Shown: in pieces, positions 33,029 to 41,274 of the stretch
Layout of the letters: each line of letters opens with the position of its first letter
Numbering within the stretch: the first letter of the stretch is position 1
NCBI GenBank assembly: GCA_964400015.1
Contig: CAYNRR010000004.1
Location: 29,121 to 93,120 of the forward strand
Source of the DNA: UBA1234 sp964400015
Lineage (GTDB): Bacteria; Bacillota; Clostridia; TANB77; UBA1234
Length of the DNA stretch: 64,000 nucleotides
Reading direction: 5' to 3'
Notes under the pieces: generated by a model
What the model saw: the letters and a program-made list of their open reading frames with translations, nothing else
Database searches by the model: none
What the model was told of the DNA's origin: nothing
Program-made: the position numbers and the translations under genes

Positions 33029-33493
33029 TTAAGAATATATTTCATCTATCGCAACATTTTTAGTATCTTTGATAATTTTTTTCGCTTCGGAAGGGAGCTT
33101 CTTCATCGAATTTAATAATGTATCACTTGCTTTTTTATAAAAAGTTTTTGAATCCTTATCTTTTATAGCTTTTACTACCTTTTTTCCATCATTATAAGTT
33201 GAGTAATTTACTTTATATTTTTTCTTTAAAAAATTTTTAATACTAGAATCTAGGAAAGCAAGTGCCGTTTTAAAAGCCACCCTTTTTACCTTAGGCATTA
33301 CAGTATTAGAATTTGTTTTTTCTTTTTCCACACTATTGTTTTCATTTTTCACTTCTTGAATTACTATACTTTTTTCAGAGCCTTGCGACACTTTTAACTG
33401 TAATTCTTTTTCTTTTAAAACTTCATTCATTTTGTTTATTATTTTTTCATCATTTAAAGTTTTTTCTAACAAGTTTTCCGTGTTTTTGTCCAA
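33029..33493 (-). CDS. Lys-rich hypothetical protein, last gene of the Tad/VirB4-like operon
   Basis: I do not recognise the family. The 154 residues are highly charged and Lys-rich, with a predicted coiled or helical N half (KTLNDEKIINKMNEVLKEKE), no signal peptide and no membrane helix. The given start is a TTG without a usable ribosome site. A near-perfect AAGGAGG lies farther upstream (about 33522-33528) and, eight bases on, faces an in-frame ATA at 33512-33514. The protein would then begin (M)KLEINTLDKN. Translation from AUA is therefore plausible and the true gene may be 33029..33514. It starts right after the TadB/C-like stop codon and is clearly in that operon. Role unknown; a cytoplasmic assembly factor is a guess. 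Confidence 0.7.
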   Translation of the reverse strand: MDKNTENLLEKTLNDEKIINKMNEVLKEKELQLKVSQGSEKSIVIQEVKNENNSVEKEKTNSNTVMPKVKRVAFKTALAFLDSSIKNFLKKKYKVNYSTYNDGKKVVKAIKDKDSKTFYKKASDTLLNSMKKLPSEAKKIIKDTKNVAIDEIYS

Positions 33494-33532
33494 CGTATTT
33501 ATTTCTAGTTTTATCGTTTTATCCTCCTTAGT

Positions 33533-34465
33533 TTAATAATCTAATTTTTTCACCTTTTCAGATAAATATAGCAGTATCCATATACTTAAGAAATTCCAAT
33601 ATAGAATTACATTTCCTATAAGAGTATTTTTTATTATCATATAATTTTCATTATTGTTTTTTACAAAGTTCATATACACAAATATATTAAGCAATACTAA
33701 TATAAATAAAACTATTCGTGCACCTTGAGTTTCTTGTTTTCTTTTCGCTTTTTCTTTTTGTAATTCATTTATCGTATGATAAGTCTTGTCTATAAGTGTT
33801 GTAAAATCTCCACCAAAAACATAACAATATTCTAAATTTGAAAAGAATTCTTTAAATTGAATAACGTTAATTTTTTCTTTTAAATGTTCTATAGCTTTTT
33901 CAAACTTTATTCCACTATTCAATTCCAAATTAAATTTATCGATATATGATTGAAGTGGTTGTATTGTTTCTACATTTTTCAAAGCACCAATAACATCATT
34001 ACTTATTTTTGTGTAATTTTTTAGTTGTAGCAAAAAGTTCAAAAAAACTTTTTCTAATTTTTCAGCCTTATATGTTCCAATAGCTTTCAAAGCCATAAAT
34101 GGAATTAAAATCGTAGGTAGGGCTATAATCAACGATACTCCCGGAATTTTAAATATATATAACGCAACTATATCTGAAATCACAAAGCAAATTATACCGG
34201 CAATTATGAGCGTAAAACTGTTAATAAAAATGTTCTTTTCTAAAGCTGCTCTATCAATCAAAAGATTTATTTTATAAATCAAATTGAATTTTTCCGTAAT
34301 TTTTACTTTTTTACTTTTATCGTATCTTTTCAAAAATTCTTTATAATAAAATTCATTTTTTGTATCAAGATATTTACTAATTTTCTCTAATATTTTTCTT
34401 TGATAGAAATTTTCCACAATTAAATATATCGATATTCCTAAAAGTGCAATAAATATTATTTTCAT
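33533..34465 (-). CDS. TadB/TadC-like inner-membrane platform protein (T2SSF type)
   Basis: Resembles the polytopic platform proteins of Tad pili and type II secretion. Helices lie near the N terminus (about 3-18), a central pair around residues 80-125, and a C-terminal pair (ARIVLFILVLLNIFVYMNF and LIGNVILYWNFLSIWILLYL), with a cytoplasmic T2SSF-like domain between them (LNFLLQLKNYTK...GIKFEKAIEHLKEK...FGGDFTTLI). Only one such gene is present, whereas full Tad loci have TadB plus TadC. The ATG at 34465 has GGTGAG seven bases upstream; an ATG 15 bases earlier is possible. It overlaps or abuts tadA, indicating coupling. Sequence divergence makes the B or C assignment open. Confidence 0.8.
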   Translation of the reverse strand: MKIIFIALLGISIYLIVENFYQRKILEKISKYLDTKNEFYYKEFLKRYDKSKKVKITEKFNLIYKINLLIDRAALEKNIFINSFTLIIAGIICFVISDIVALYIFKIPGVSLIIALPTILIPFMALKAIGTYKAEKLEKVFLNFLLQLKNYTKISNDVIGALKNVETIQPLQSYIDKFNLELNSGIKFEKAIEHLKEKINVIQFKEFFSNLEYCYVFGGDFTTLIDKTYHTINELQKEKAKRKQETQGARIVLFILVLLNIFVYMNFVKNNNENYMIIKNTLIGNVILYWNFLSIWILLYLSEKVKKLDY

Positions 34466-34469
34466 AAAA

Positions 34470-35741
34470 TCACTCACCATCTGCTGTTAGTATTATTTTT
34501 TCTTTAACTCTTCCAATCGGATCATTTACTTTTTGAAAACTTCCTATGGACTTATTCTTTTCGTATTTTTCCACTTTAAATTCAAATAGCAAATTATATT
34601 TTACGTCATCTTTTTTAGCGTCATATAAAACTTCTGCTATTTCATAAATTTTAAAGTTTTTCATAAATATTACTAGATCTATAGATTGTGACAATAATTT
34701 TCTCAAATATTTATCCGTATAGCTCTGAGCTTTAGAATCTCTTTTCATTAAAGTTACTAATCTGTCTATCGTATTCAAACTGCTATCCGAATGAACTGTT
34801 GCGTAGCCTCTATGTCCAGTAGATACTGCATCTAAGAATACCATTGCTTCTTCACCTTTTAATTCTCCTATTACAACTACATCATTTGACATGACTAAAG
34901 AATGTGCCGTAAGTTGGGCAAGCGTAATGTTTTTGTCACTATTTCTGTTATTTAATATTTCTCTTTGAATTATATTAGGATGATTACTATATAGTTCTGC
35001 CGTTTCTTCATTAGATGTTATTGATAAATCTTTCGGAATTTCATTTATAATGTTTCTCATCAAAGTGGTTTTTCCACTTCCACCTTTTCCACTAATTATG
35101 ATATTCACCCCTGCTGCAATCGCCTTCATTAAAAAGTTATATATCTCTGTATCAAGCATTTCGTATTTTTCATCACAAAGTTCTTTTAATGTAAGTAAAT
35201 TATCGGGTCTATGTATTCTTATAACCAAATTAGGAGAGCTTACATTTACAGGCTCAATTCCAGCTTCTATTCTCAAATTGTTTTTTCTATCACTTACAAT
35301 TGCAATCGGCATTTCTGTTGTTATCTTTCCATGATTTTTTAGTACACAATATCTAACAAAATTCAAAAAATCTTCTTCGTTATAGAATGATTCGTTTGTT
35401 TTTTCCCAAATTCCATTTTTCTTTATGATGATATTGTCATAACGCGTAACCCTTATATCCGATACCCTTGTATCGTCAATGAACTTTTGCAATATGTGAT
35501 ATCCAAATAATCTATTTAAAATATCGTTTATTGTTGAATCAGTATTTAAATTAGAATAATCTGAATATACTTTTTCTTTTACAATATTTTCAACGAACTT
35601 TTTATTCAAATCTACATCGCTTAAATATTCTGAATAATTATTTATCAGATAAGCGATAATTTCACTTATTGCATCTATTTTACTAATTATCTTCGGCGAC
35701 GAATCATTTGCAATTTCATTTTTTAATGGGTTAATTAACAT
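34470..35741 (-). CDS. TadA/CpaF-type secretion ATPase
   Basis: Type II/IV secretion-system hexameric ATPase that powers pilus assembly. The 423-residue protein has the N-terminal domain typical of CpaF (IDDTRVSDIRVTRYDNIII), then Walker A (ISGKGGSGKTTLMRN, about 216-230), the Asp/Glu box (TSNEETAELY), Walker B (DVVVIGELKGEE) and the His box (GHRGYATVHSDS). All catalytic motifs are intact. The start codon lies inside the last codons of the TadZ-like gene, with AGAGG 10 bases upstream, so the two are translationally coupled. Confidence 0.93.
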   Translation of the reverse strand: MLINPLKNEIANDSSPKIISKIDAISEIIAYLINNYSEYLSDVDLNKKFVENIVKEKVYSDYSNLNTDSTINDILNRLFGYHILQKFIDDTRVSDIRVTRYDNIIIKKNGIWEKTNESFYNEEDFLNFVRYCVLKNHGKITTEMPIAIVSDRKNNLRIEAGIEPVNVSSPNLVIRIHRPDNLLTLKELCDEKYEMLDTEIYNFLMKAIAAGVNIIISGKGGSGKTTLMRNIINEIPKDLSITSNEETAELYSNHPNIIQREILNNRNSDKNITLAQLTAHSLVMSNDVVVIGELKGEEAMVFLDAVSTGHRGYATVHSDSSLNTIDRLVTLMKRDSKAQSYTDKYLRKLLSQSIDLVIFMKNFKIYEIAEVLYDAKKDDVKYNLLFEFKVEKYEKNKSIGSFQKVNDPIGRVKEKIILTADGE

Positions 35742-37044
35742 TTGATATCGCCTCTTTTCTTTGAGATTTATAATTATTCATACTATTGAATTGATAATTA
35801 GAACGCTTAGCTGATAAAAACTTATTTAATAAATTAACCTTTGGTATATACTTTATTGTTTCTAGAATTTTAACATATGAATTTTCCATATTTTCTTCAT
35901 TGTCTCTTATGCTTCCTAAAACTTGATAATCACTAAAAATTTTGCCGACTATATCTAAATCAATTCCTGAATTTTTTTCTTTATTTATGATTATATTTAT
36001 TTTGTTTTTCCACACTTTCCAATTGTTTGTATATATTTCAATCAATTGACTTGCTTTTTTCATCGAGATGTAATTATTCTCCGTTATAAAAAACACTCTA
36101 TTAGCTTCTTGAATAGCCCATTTTACCGAATCTAAAAATATATTACTACTCGTGTCAATTATTATAAAATCGTACTTTTCTTTTGCTATGTTAAGAATTG
36201 TTTTATAATGCGTTTCGTTTAACACATTTTGACAAAAATATAACGATGTATTACCTGTAAGTACATCTACGCCATCTGCTTGAATCACTAATTCATCAAA
36301 TACATTAGAATCAAATCTGTTTTTTGATATTAGTTCAACTGCATAATTCAATCCACACTTCTTATCTAAATCCATCATTAAATCAACATTCATAGGAATT
36401 TTAGATATATCAAATATTTCATCCATATTTCCACTAAAAGTATCCAAATCTATTAGTAGTATTTTCGACGATGTTTTTTTAGCTAGTATTTTCGAGAAGT
36501 TACCTGCGATTGTTGTTTTTCCCGAGCCATTCGTGCCATTGAAAACAATCACTTCTTGCTTTTGAGTTACTTTTTCAACAACAAATGAATTTTTATTTAT
36601 TTCATTTTCGCTTATATAATTTACTTTACTTTCTTCAGAAACTTTAATTGAATTTATTTTATTTTCAAAATCAATTTTTGTAGTTAATGGCTCTTCTCTA
36701 TCAATAGAATCTATTATTTCAGAAATACTAACGTTACTATCTAGAAAAATATCTACAATTCCTAAATCATTCAATTTTCTTTTAAAGAAGTCATCTGATT
36801 CATCAGCAACAACAATAATTCGCATTGCAGAATCAACTCTTTTTGTTTTCACTATAAAATCATAAAATTCCAATTCGCCCTGAAGCAACGAACTAACAAT
36901 AAGGACATCAAATTTTTCATCAGTAATTGCATCTAATACAGCTTCTTGATAAAACAAATCTCTTTCAAGTAAGTCATACTTTGCATATTTTAATAATTCC
37001 CTATTCAAAGTTTCATTTCCCATTGCAGTTAATAGCTTTTTCAT
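35731..37044 (-). CDS. TadZ/CpaE-like MinD-family ATPase with receiver-like domain
   Basis: Probable localisation factor for the secretion machine. The N-terminal 120 residues look like a degenerate response-regulator domain (FDVLIVSSLLQGELEFYDFI), followed by a linker and a MinD/ParA-like domain from about residue 165. Its P-loop is GTNGSGKTT: the canonical GKT lysine is kept, but the MinD signature lysine at the start of KGGxGKT is replaced. Switch-like DLDTFSGNMDE and FIIIDTSS follow. This domain order is that of CpaE/TadZ. The start has AAGGGGAG six bases upstream. It lies between the VirB4-like and TadA-like genes. Confidence 0.85.
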   Translation of the reverse strand: MKKLLTAMGNETLNRELLKYAKYDLLERDLFYQEAVLDAITDEKFDVLIVSSLLQGELEFYDFIVKTKRVDSAMRIIVVADESDDFFKRKLNDLGIVDIFLDSNVSISEIIDSIDREEPLTTKIDFENKINSIKVSEESKVNYISENEINKNSFVVEKVTQKQEVIVFNGTNGSGKTTIAGNFSKILAKKTSSKILLIDLDTFSGNMDEIFDISKIPMNVDLMMDLDKKCGLNYAVELISKNRFDSNVFDELVIQADGVDVLTGNTSLYFCQNVLNETHYKTILNIAKEKYDFIIIDTSSNIFLDSVKWAIQEANRVFFITENNYISMKKASQLIEIYTNNWKVWKNKINIIINKEKNSGIDLDIVGKIFSDYQVLGSIRDNEENMENSYVKILETIKYIPKVNLLNKFLSAKRSNYQFNSMNNYKSQRKEAISNVN

Positions 37045-37061
37045 TTTTCGCTCCCCTTAAA

Positions 37062-38879
37062 TTATAAATTGTCTATTCTATCTGTTGATATGTATTGATG
37101 TTCTTTTGAAGATGCTTTTACTTTTATATACAAATGATTACTACCTGCATATAGTAAGCACATTCCTCTTTTTGCATTTTGTATTTTAAATATTTCTTCT
37201 TCCGAAAGATTTATGTTCTCTTTTAAAATATTTATTTCTGTTTCCTCTAATTGAAAAATAGTTTTTATACTAGAATTATTTAGAATTCCTTTCCCATATC
37301 TTCCTTCATTTAAAGAAAAGAAGTCATTTATATCTTGCGTAATTGCCGTAGCTGCTCCACCATATTTCCTTATAGTTTTAAACATTTTAAATACGAAATT
37401 TGCTGTTTCCTCATTACTTCCTATAAGCCTCCAAACCTCGTCTAAGTAAAGTATTTTTCTTTGTGATTTTAACGTCTTTATTTTGTCCCAGAAAAATTCA
37501 GTGATGACAAACATAACTGCAGCCAAGTTTTTTTCTTCGATTTTATGAATATCTACTACAATAAGTTGATTAGCTAAATTTACATTAGTATGGCCGTTGA
37601 GAAATTTCATACTCCCGTCTATATAAGGTTTTAATAGCACTTTTATATTTTTCATGTCTTTATCTTTTTTTATTAAGCTATATAGATCTTCTAATATTGG
37701 CATATCTTCGGTTTTTTTAAAACGTTTTTCTGATATAAAGTTACTGTTTGGGCAAGCTTTATACAATGATTCATCATCAAATGTTATTCCTTTAGCCATA
37801 TAACATTTAATTATTTTCTCTTCTAGCAAATTCTTTTCATCTTGAGTTAATGTCGGAAAACACAACGAAAAAAATGTATTTAACTTATTTATTTTATTTT
37901 GCAGATATCCTGTTTTATCATCTACAGAATTTTCTCTAATATCCATCAAATTTATTATTTTGCCATCATTGAAATCTACAATATCTCCACCAAGCTTATT
38001 ACATATTTTTATATATTCACCTTCTGGATCAATTATATATTGCAACACATTTAAATACCTATTTCTTATGATCATAAGTTTAGTAAAATACGACTTTCCA
38101 GAGCCACTTGTACCTATTACGCACATATTTGAGTTTTTGTATTTGTTTGAATCAAATCGATCTACCATTACAAGTGATTCATTAAAATCGTTTACGCCTA
38201 TCAAAATACCGTTCTCGTCGCATAATTCATTCGATACGAATGGATAAGTACCTGCAATTCCCGATGTCAAAACATTTCTTTTGTAATATTCTTTTACTGA
38301 GTTGTCATTATTCATTAAAGGCATTGTAGAATCAAATATTTCTTTTTGTCTAAACAATGCTCTTCTGGTTTTAAGACCAATTCCATTTGCGATACTTTCT
38401 ACTTTTTGAACATCGTCGTTCAAACCTTCAACAGAATCGTTATATATAGAAATATAAATGTATATGTAATATAGCTGTTCATTTGCTATTTGTAATTGTT
38501 TTCTAATATATTTCGCATCACTGTATGCTGTAGACATTATTTCAACATCATTTGGATTATTGCTAGAACTTTTTAGTTCAGCTCCTGTATTTCCTATATT
38601 AAAAGTTATTTTTTTGATGACTTCTGCCGTTGATTGTTTTTCATAAAATATTGACATTTGTAAGTCGATTTCGAGGGAAATAATTTTATCTAGAAACACA
38701 GCTTCCATTTCTTTTTCATAATCAGTAATAATTAAATTAGAAACATATTTATTATTTATATTTATATAATTTGGATTTGTATTATCGAATTTTCTAGGGT
38801 ACATTGAATATAAAAAATCATCTTTTTTTATATTTTCATTTGAATTAGAATTTAAATTTTTTTGAATAAAATGTTGCAC
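37062..38879 (-). CDS. VirB4-type conjugation/secretion ATPase
   Basis: Resembles the VirB4/TraE AAA+ ATPases of type IV secretion in Gram-positive conjugative elements. The 605-residue protein has an N-terminal VirB4 domain (to about 240), Walker A (CVIGTSGSGKSYFTKL, about 254-270) and Walker B (KILYLDEVWRLIG, about 475), followed by TAITQDINDFF and the C-terminal RecA-like half. The start is a GTG with AAAGGA six bases upstream. No relaxase, coupling protein or VirB8-like gene is nearby, so ordinary conjugation is not supported. Its placement ahead of TadZ and TadA in one operon is unusual. A small hairpin with GGGGTTGCACCC lies just upstream, at about 38898-38919. Confidence 0.87.
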   Translation of the reverse strand: MQHFIQKNLNSNSNENIKKDDFLYSMYPRKFDNTNPNYININNKYVSNLIITDYEKEMEAVFLDKIISLEIDLQMSIFYEKQSTAEVIKKITFNIGNTGAELKSSSNNPNDVEIMSTAYSDAKYIRKQLQIANEQLYYIYIYISIYNDSVEGLNDDVQKVESIANGIGLKTRRALFRQKEIFDSTMPLMNNDNSVKEYYKRNVLTSGIAGTYPFVSNELCDENGILIGVNDFNESLVMVDRFDSNKYKNSNMCVIGTSGSGKSYFTKLMIIRNRYLNVLQYIIDPEGEYIKICNKLGGDIVDFNDGKIINLMDIRENSVDDKTGYLQNKINKLNTFFSLCFPTLTQDEKNLLEEKIIKCYMAKGITFDDESLYKACPNSNFISEKRFKKTEDMPILEDLYSLIKKDKDMKNIKVLLKPYIDGSMKFLNGHTNVNLANQLIVVDIHKIEEKNLAAVMFVITEFFWDKIKTLKSQRKILYLDEVWRLIGSNEETANFVFKMFKTIRKYGGAATAITQDINDFFSLNEGRYGKGILNNSSIKTIFQLEETEINILKENINLSEEEIFKIQNAKRGMCLLYAGSNHLYIKVKASSKEHQYISTDRIDNL

Positions 38880-38920
38880 TTTTTTCCTTTCTAACTTGTG
38901 GGTGCAACCCCAAAAGAATG

Positions 38921-39346
38921 TTACTTTTTAAAGCAACAATTGAATAATTTTAATATTTCTTTTTTGGAACATTTAGTAATAGTATTTCCACACATTTTTA
39001 AACTATCTGAAATAATATTTTCATAAAAATCATCTTCTTTTATTGCATATAATATATAAAAATTTCTAGAAATACTGCCTTTAGAATTTGATATTTCTGT
39101 AATAAAGTTTATATAGTCCATCGCCATTTCTATAAGTCTTGGTTCATATTTTATGCATTTTTCTATTTCAGATATATGTTTTTCTATACTGGTCTTTCTT
39201 GTTTGAATATATATCTGAAAGTTGAAATCACACTGCTTTAACAAAACTTTATACGATTCTAAAACAATTTTTTGTTCAGACTTAGATTTTAATTTAAAAT
39301 TGATTGGCTCAATTTTTAATATTCCAATTTTCCTTTTGTCAGGCAA
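38921..39346 (-). CDS. TraC-like component preceding VirB4 (N terminus uncertain)
   Basis: The 141 listed residues contain KIGILKIEPINFKLKSKSEQ and LKQCDFNFQIYIQTRK, a pattern I associate with small TraC-like proteins encoded before VirB4-type ATPases in Gram-positive elements; the family call is tentative. The given TTG start has no good ribosome site, and the sequence upstream in the same frame still looks coding (NKKIVSISELKYVSKVEDG). That extension runs back to an in-frame TGA at 39437-39439. A GGAGGTG lies next to it, and ATT at about 39431-39433 is the first codon at a workable distance. So the real protein is probably about 30 residues longer and starts at AUU, or it is joined through the TGA to the hydrophobic peptide upstream. 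Confidence 0.6.
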   Translation of the reverse strand: MPDKRKIGILKIEPINFKLKSKSEQKIVLESYKVLLKQCDFNFQIYIQTRKTSIEKHISEIEKCIKYEPRLIEMAMDYINFITEISNSKGSISRNFYILYAIKEDDFYENIISDSLKMCGNTITKCSKKEILKLFNCCFKK

Positions 39347-39436
39347 TTCAATAGTTCCATCTTCTACTTTTGATACATACTTTAATTCTGATATTGATAC
39401 AATTTTTTTGTTTTCATTTTGTAGCTTTTCAATATT

Positions 39437-39511
39437 TCAACACACCTCCAATATTTTATTGCACAAAAAAGGGCATAATCCTAGCGTCAATATAATTGTC
39501 GCTAAAATCAT
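39437..39511 (-). CDS. Hydrophobic 24-codon frame, likely first segment of the TraC-like gene
   Basis: Starts ATG at 39511 and reads MILATIILTLGLCPFL, then CNKILEVC, to a TGA. It is one transmembrane helix in length, and its frame is exactly that of the TraC-like gene downstream. It lies about 18-25 bases after the expected transcription start. GGGGG directly precedes the ATG, which is too close for a normal ribosome site. It may be a separate membrane peptide or the N-terminal anchor of the TraC-like protein cut off by a nonsense codon. Confidence 0.4.
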   Translation of the reverse strand: MILATIILTLGLCPFLCNKILEVC

Positions 39512-39535
39512 CCCCCAAAAACTTTAACTATCTGC

Positions 39536-39564
39536 ATGATACAACCAATATTTATTTAGGTCAA
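39536..39564 (-). promoter_or_regulatory. Promoter of the Tad/VirB4-like operon
   Basis: TTGACC (39559-39564) and TATCAT (39536-39541) with a 17-base spacer, just after the end of rsmI. No other promoter was seen inside the operon. Confidence 0.6.
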
Positions 39565-39622
39565 TAAAAACAATTCGACAAAATCCGACTTTTGTTTTCT
39601 CATTTCTTACTCGCCCATGGTT

Positions 39623-40444
39623 TTAAAGTAATTGTTTATACACTTCAGATTTTGAAATTCCTTTTTGTTTCGCTACTAATTTCATTGCTTCTTTTTTATC
39701 GTATCCTTCATTCGTATATTTTTGCATAAGTTCTTCGATTGTTTCTGTTATTTCTTCTTTTTCTTGTTTTTTCGCACCTTCTAATACAATTACAAATTCG
39801 CCTTTTATATCATTTGTTTCATAATATGCAATGGCTTCTCCTATCGTAAATCTTAACATTTCTTCGTGAATTTTTGTAATTTCTCTTCCTAAAACTATTT
39901 TTCTGTCTTCACCAAATGCTTGTTTAAAATCTTCTAGTGTTCTTTTTAATTTATGTGGTGCTTCATAAAAGACCATTGTTCTTTCTTCGTTTTTTAATGT
40001 TTCTAGACGTTCTTTTCTGCATCTTTTATTTATAGACAAAAATCCTTCAAATGCAAATTTTGTAACGTCAAATCCTGAACAAATTAAAGCTTGTATACAC
40101 GCAACTGGTCCTGGAATCGGAACTATATTTATTTCGTGTTCAATTAAAATTTTTACAAGGTCTTCCCCTGGATCTGAAATCGCTGGTGTTCCAGCATCTG
40201 AAACTAATGCAAGATTTTTTCCTTCCTCTAATAATGATAGTACATAATCAGATTTTACACCTTCGTTATGTCTATAGAAGCTAATCATCGGTTTTTTTAT
40301 TTCAAAATGATTTAATAATTTTAAGGTTTTTCTTGTATCTTCAGCTAATATAATATCTACTTCTTTTAAAATTCTTAAAGCTCTAAGCGTTATATCTTCC
40401 AAATTTCCAATAGGTGTTGCTACTAAATATAATGTGCCTTTCAT
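39623..40444 (-). CDS. rsmI: 16S rRNA (cytidine1402-2'-O)-methyltransferase
   Basis: Methylates the 2'-OH of C1402 in the decoding centre with S-adenosylmethionine. The 273-residue tetrapyrrole-methylase fold shows YLVATPIGNLEDITLRALRI at the N terminus, AEDTRKT, LALVSDAGTPAISDPGE and the PIPGPVA loop, all family hallmarks. The ATG is preceded by GGAGAA eight bases away. It follows trmN6 by three bases (a common pairing in Bacillota), so the two form an operon. Confidence 0.97.
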   Translation of the reverse strand: MKGTLYLVATPIGNLEDITLRALRILKEVDIILAEDTRKTLKLLNHFEIKKPMISFYRHNEGVKSDYVLSLLEEGKNLALVSDAGTPAISDPGEDLVKILIEHEINIVPIPGPVACIQALICSGFDVTKFAFEGFLSINKRCRKERLETLKNEERTMVFYEAPHKLKRTLEDFKQAFGEDRKIVLGREITKIHEEMLRFTIGEAIAYYETNDIKGEFVIVLEGAKKQEKEEITETIEELMQKYTNEGYDKKEAMKLVAKQKGISKSEVYKQLL

Positions 40445-40447
40445 AAA

Positions 40448-41185
40448 TTATTTCTCCTTTTCATATATTTCATAAATCTCGTCCGTGTATTCTCCATTTT
40501 CATATACACATAACGTTTTCTCGAATTTCAAAAATTCTTTTCCGTTTTTGCAGCCCTCTATCAAAACAATATTAGCAGGCTTTTCGACCGACGGTTGCAC
40601 AAATCTAATTCTTTTAGGCTCAATTTTATATTTTCTCATTGTGCAAAAAATATCAACAAGTCTTTCTGGTTTATGAACCATATAAAATTCACCATTTGCT
40701 TTTAAGATCCTTGCAGATTCTTTTATAACATCTTCTAACGTGCAACATACTTCGTGCCTTGCTATTGACATTTTATTTTCATCATTTATTATTGCACTAC
40801 CTGCTTTCATGTATGGTGGATTTACTGTAACTGTATCAACACTTCCTGGCTCTATTATTTTCTTTAGATTTTTTAAATCTTCATTTAAAATTTCAACTCT
40901 GCTTTGCATCGAATTTAGTTCAACACTTCGTTGTGCCATTTCTGCACATTCTTTTTGAATTTCTACTCCTATTACTTTTTTAGCTTCAGTTTTGCCTGCA
41001 AGTAATATTGCAATAATACCTGTTCCTGTACACAGATCAACAACCAGATCTTTCTTTTTCATGTTTTTAGCAAAATTAGCGAGTAACACTGCATCTATTC
41101 CAAAGCAAAATCCGTTTTTGTTTTGAATTATTTTTAATCCTTTATATTGTAAATCATCAATTCTTTCATTTTCATTTATACTCAT
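40448..41185 (-). CDS. tRNA1(Val) (adenine37-N6)-methyltransferase family protein (YfiC/TrmN6)
   Basis: S-adenosylmethionine-dependent N6-adenine methyltransferase. The SAM motif is VVDLCTGTGIIAILLAG (about 49-65) and the catalytic NPPY is in VTVNPPYMK (about 120). Length (245) is typical. The start has AAGGA nine bases upstream. It belongs to the trmN6-rsmI operon. The exact tRNA target is assumed from E. coli TrmN6, and other N6-methyltransferases of the family are possible. Confidence 0.9.
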   Translation of the reverse strand: MSINENERIDDLQYKGLKIIQNKNGFCFGIDAVLLANFAKNMKKKDLVVDLCTGTGIIAILLAGKTEAKKVIGVEIQKECAEMAQRSVELNSMQSRVEILNEDLKNLKKIIEPGSVDTVTVNPPYMKAGSAIINDENKMSIARHEVCCTLEDVIKESARILKANGEFYMVHKPERLVDIFCTMRKYKIEPKRIRFVQPSVEKPANIVLIEGCKNGKEFLKFEKTLCVYENGEYTDEIYEIYEKEK

Positions 41186-41274
41186 ACTTTTTAATCCTTC
41201 ATCTTCTTACTTAATTCACGTTTTAATAAATATTTCATAGTATATATTAAATCCTTTGTTTTGGATGTGATTTT

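Noticed and set aside
39431..39439. Selenocysteine insertion at the TGA of the TraC-like gene
   Set aside because: No bacterial SECIS-like stem-loop was recognised directly after the TGA, and the context is a membrane-anchor end rather than a redox site.
33029..39511. Conjugative element (ICE or plasmid fragment)
   Set aside because: VirB4- and TraC-like genes are present, but no relaxase, coupling protein, integrase or attachment site was found and the other genes are Tad-like.
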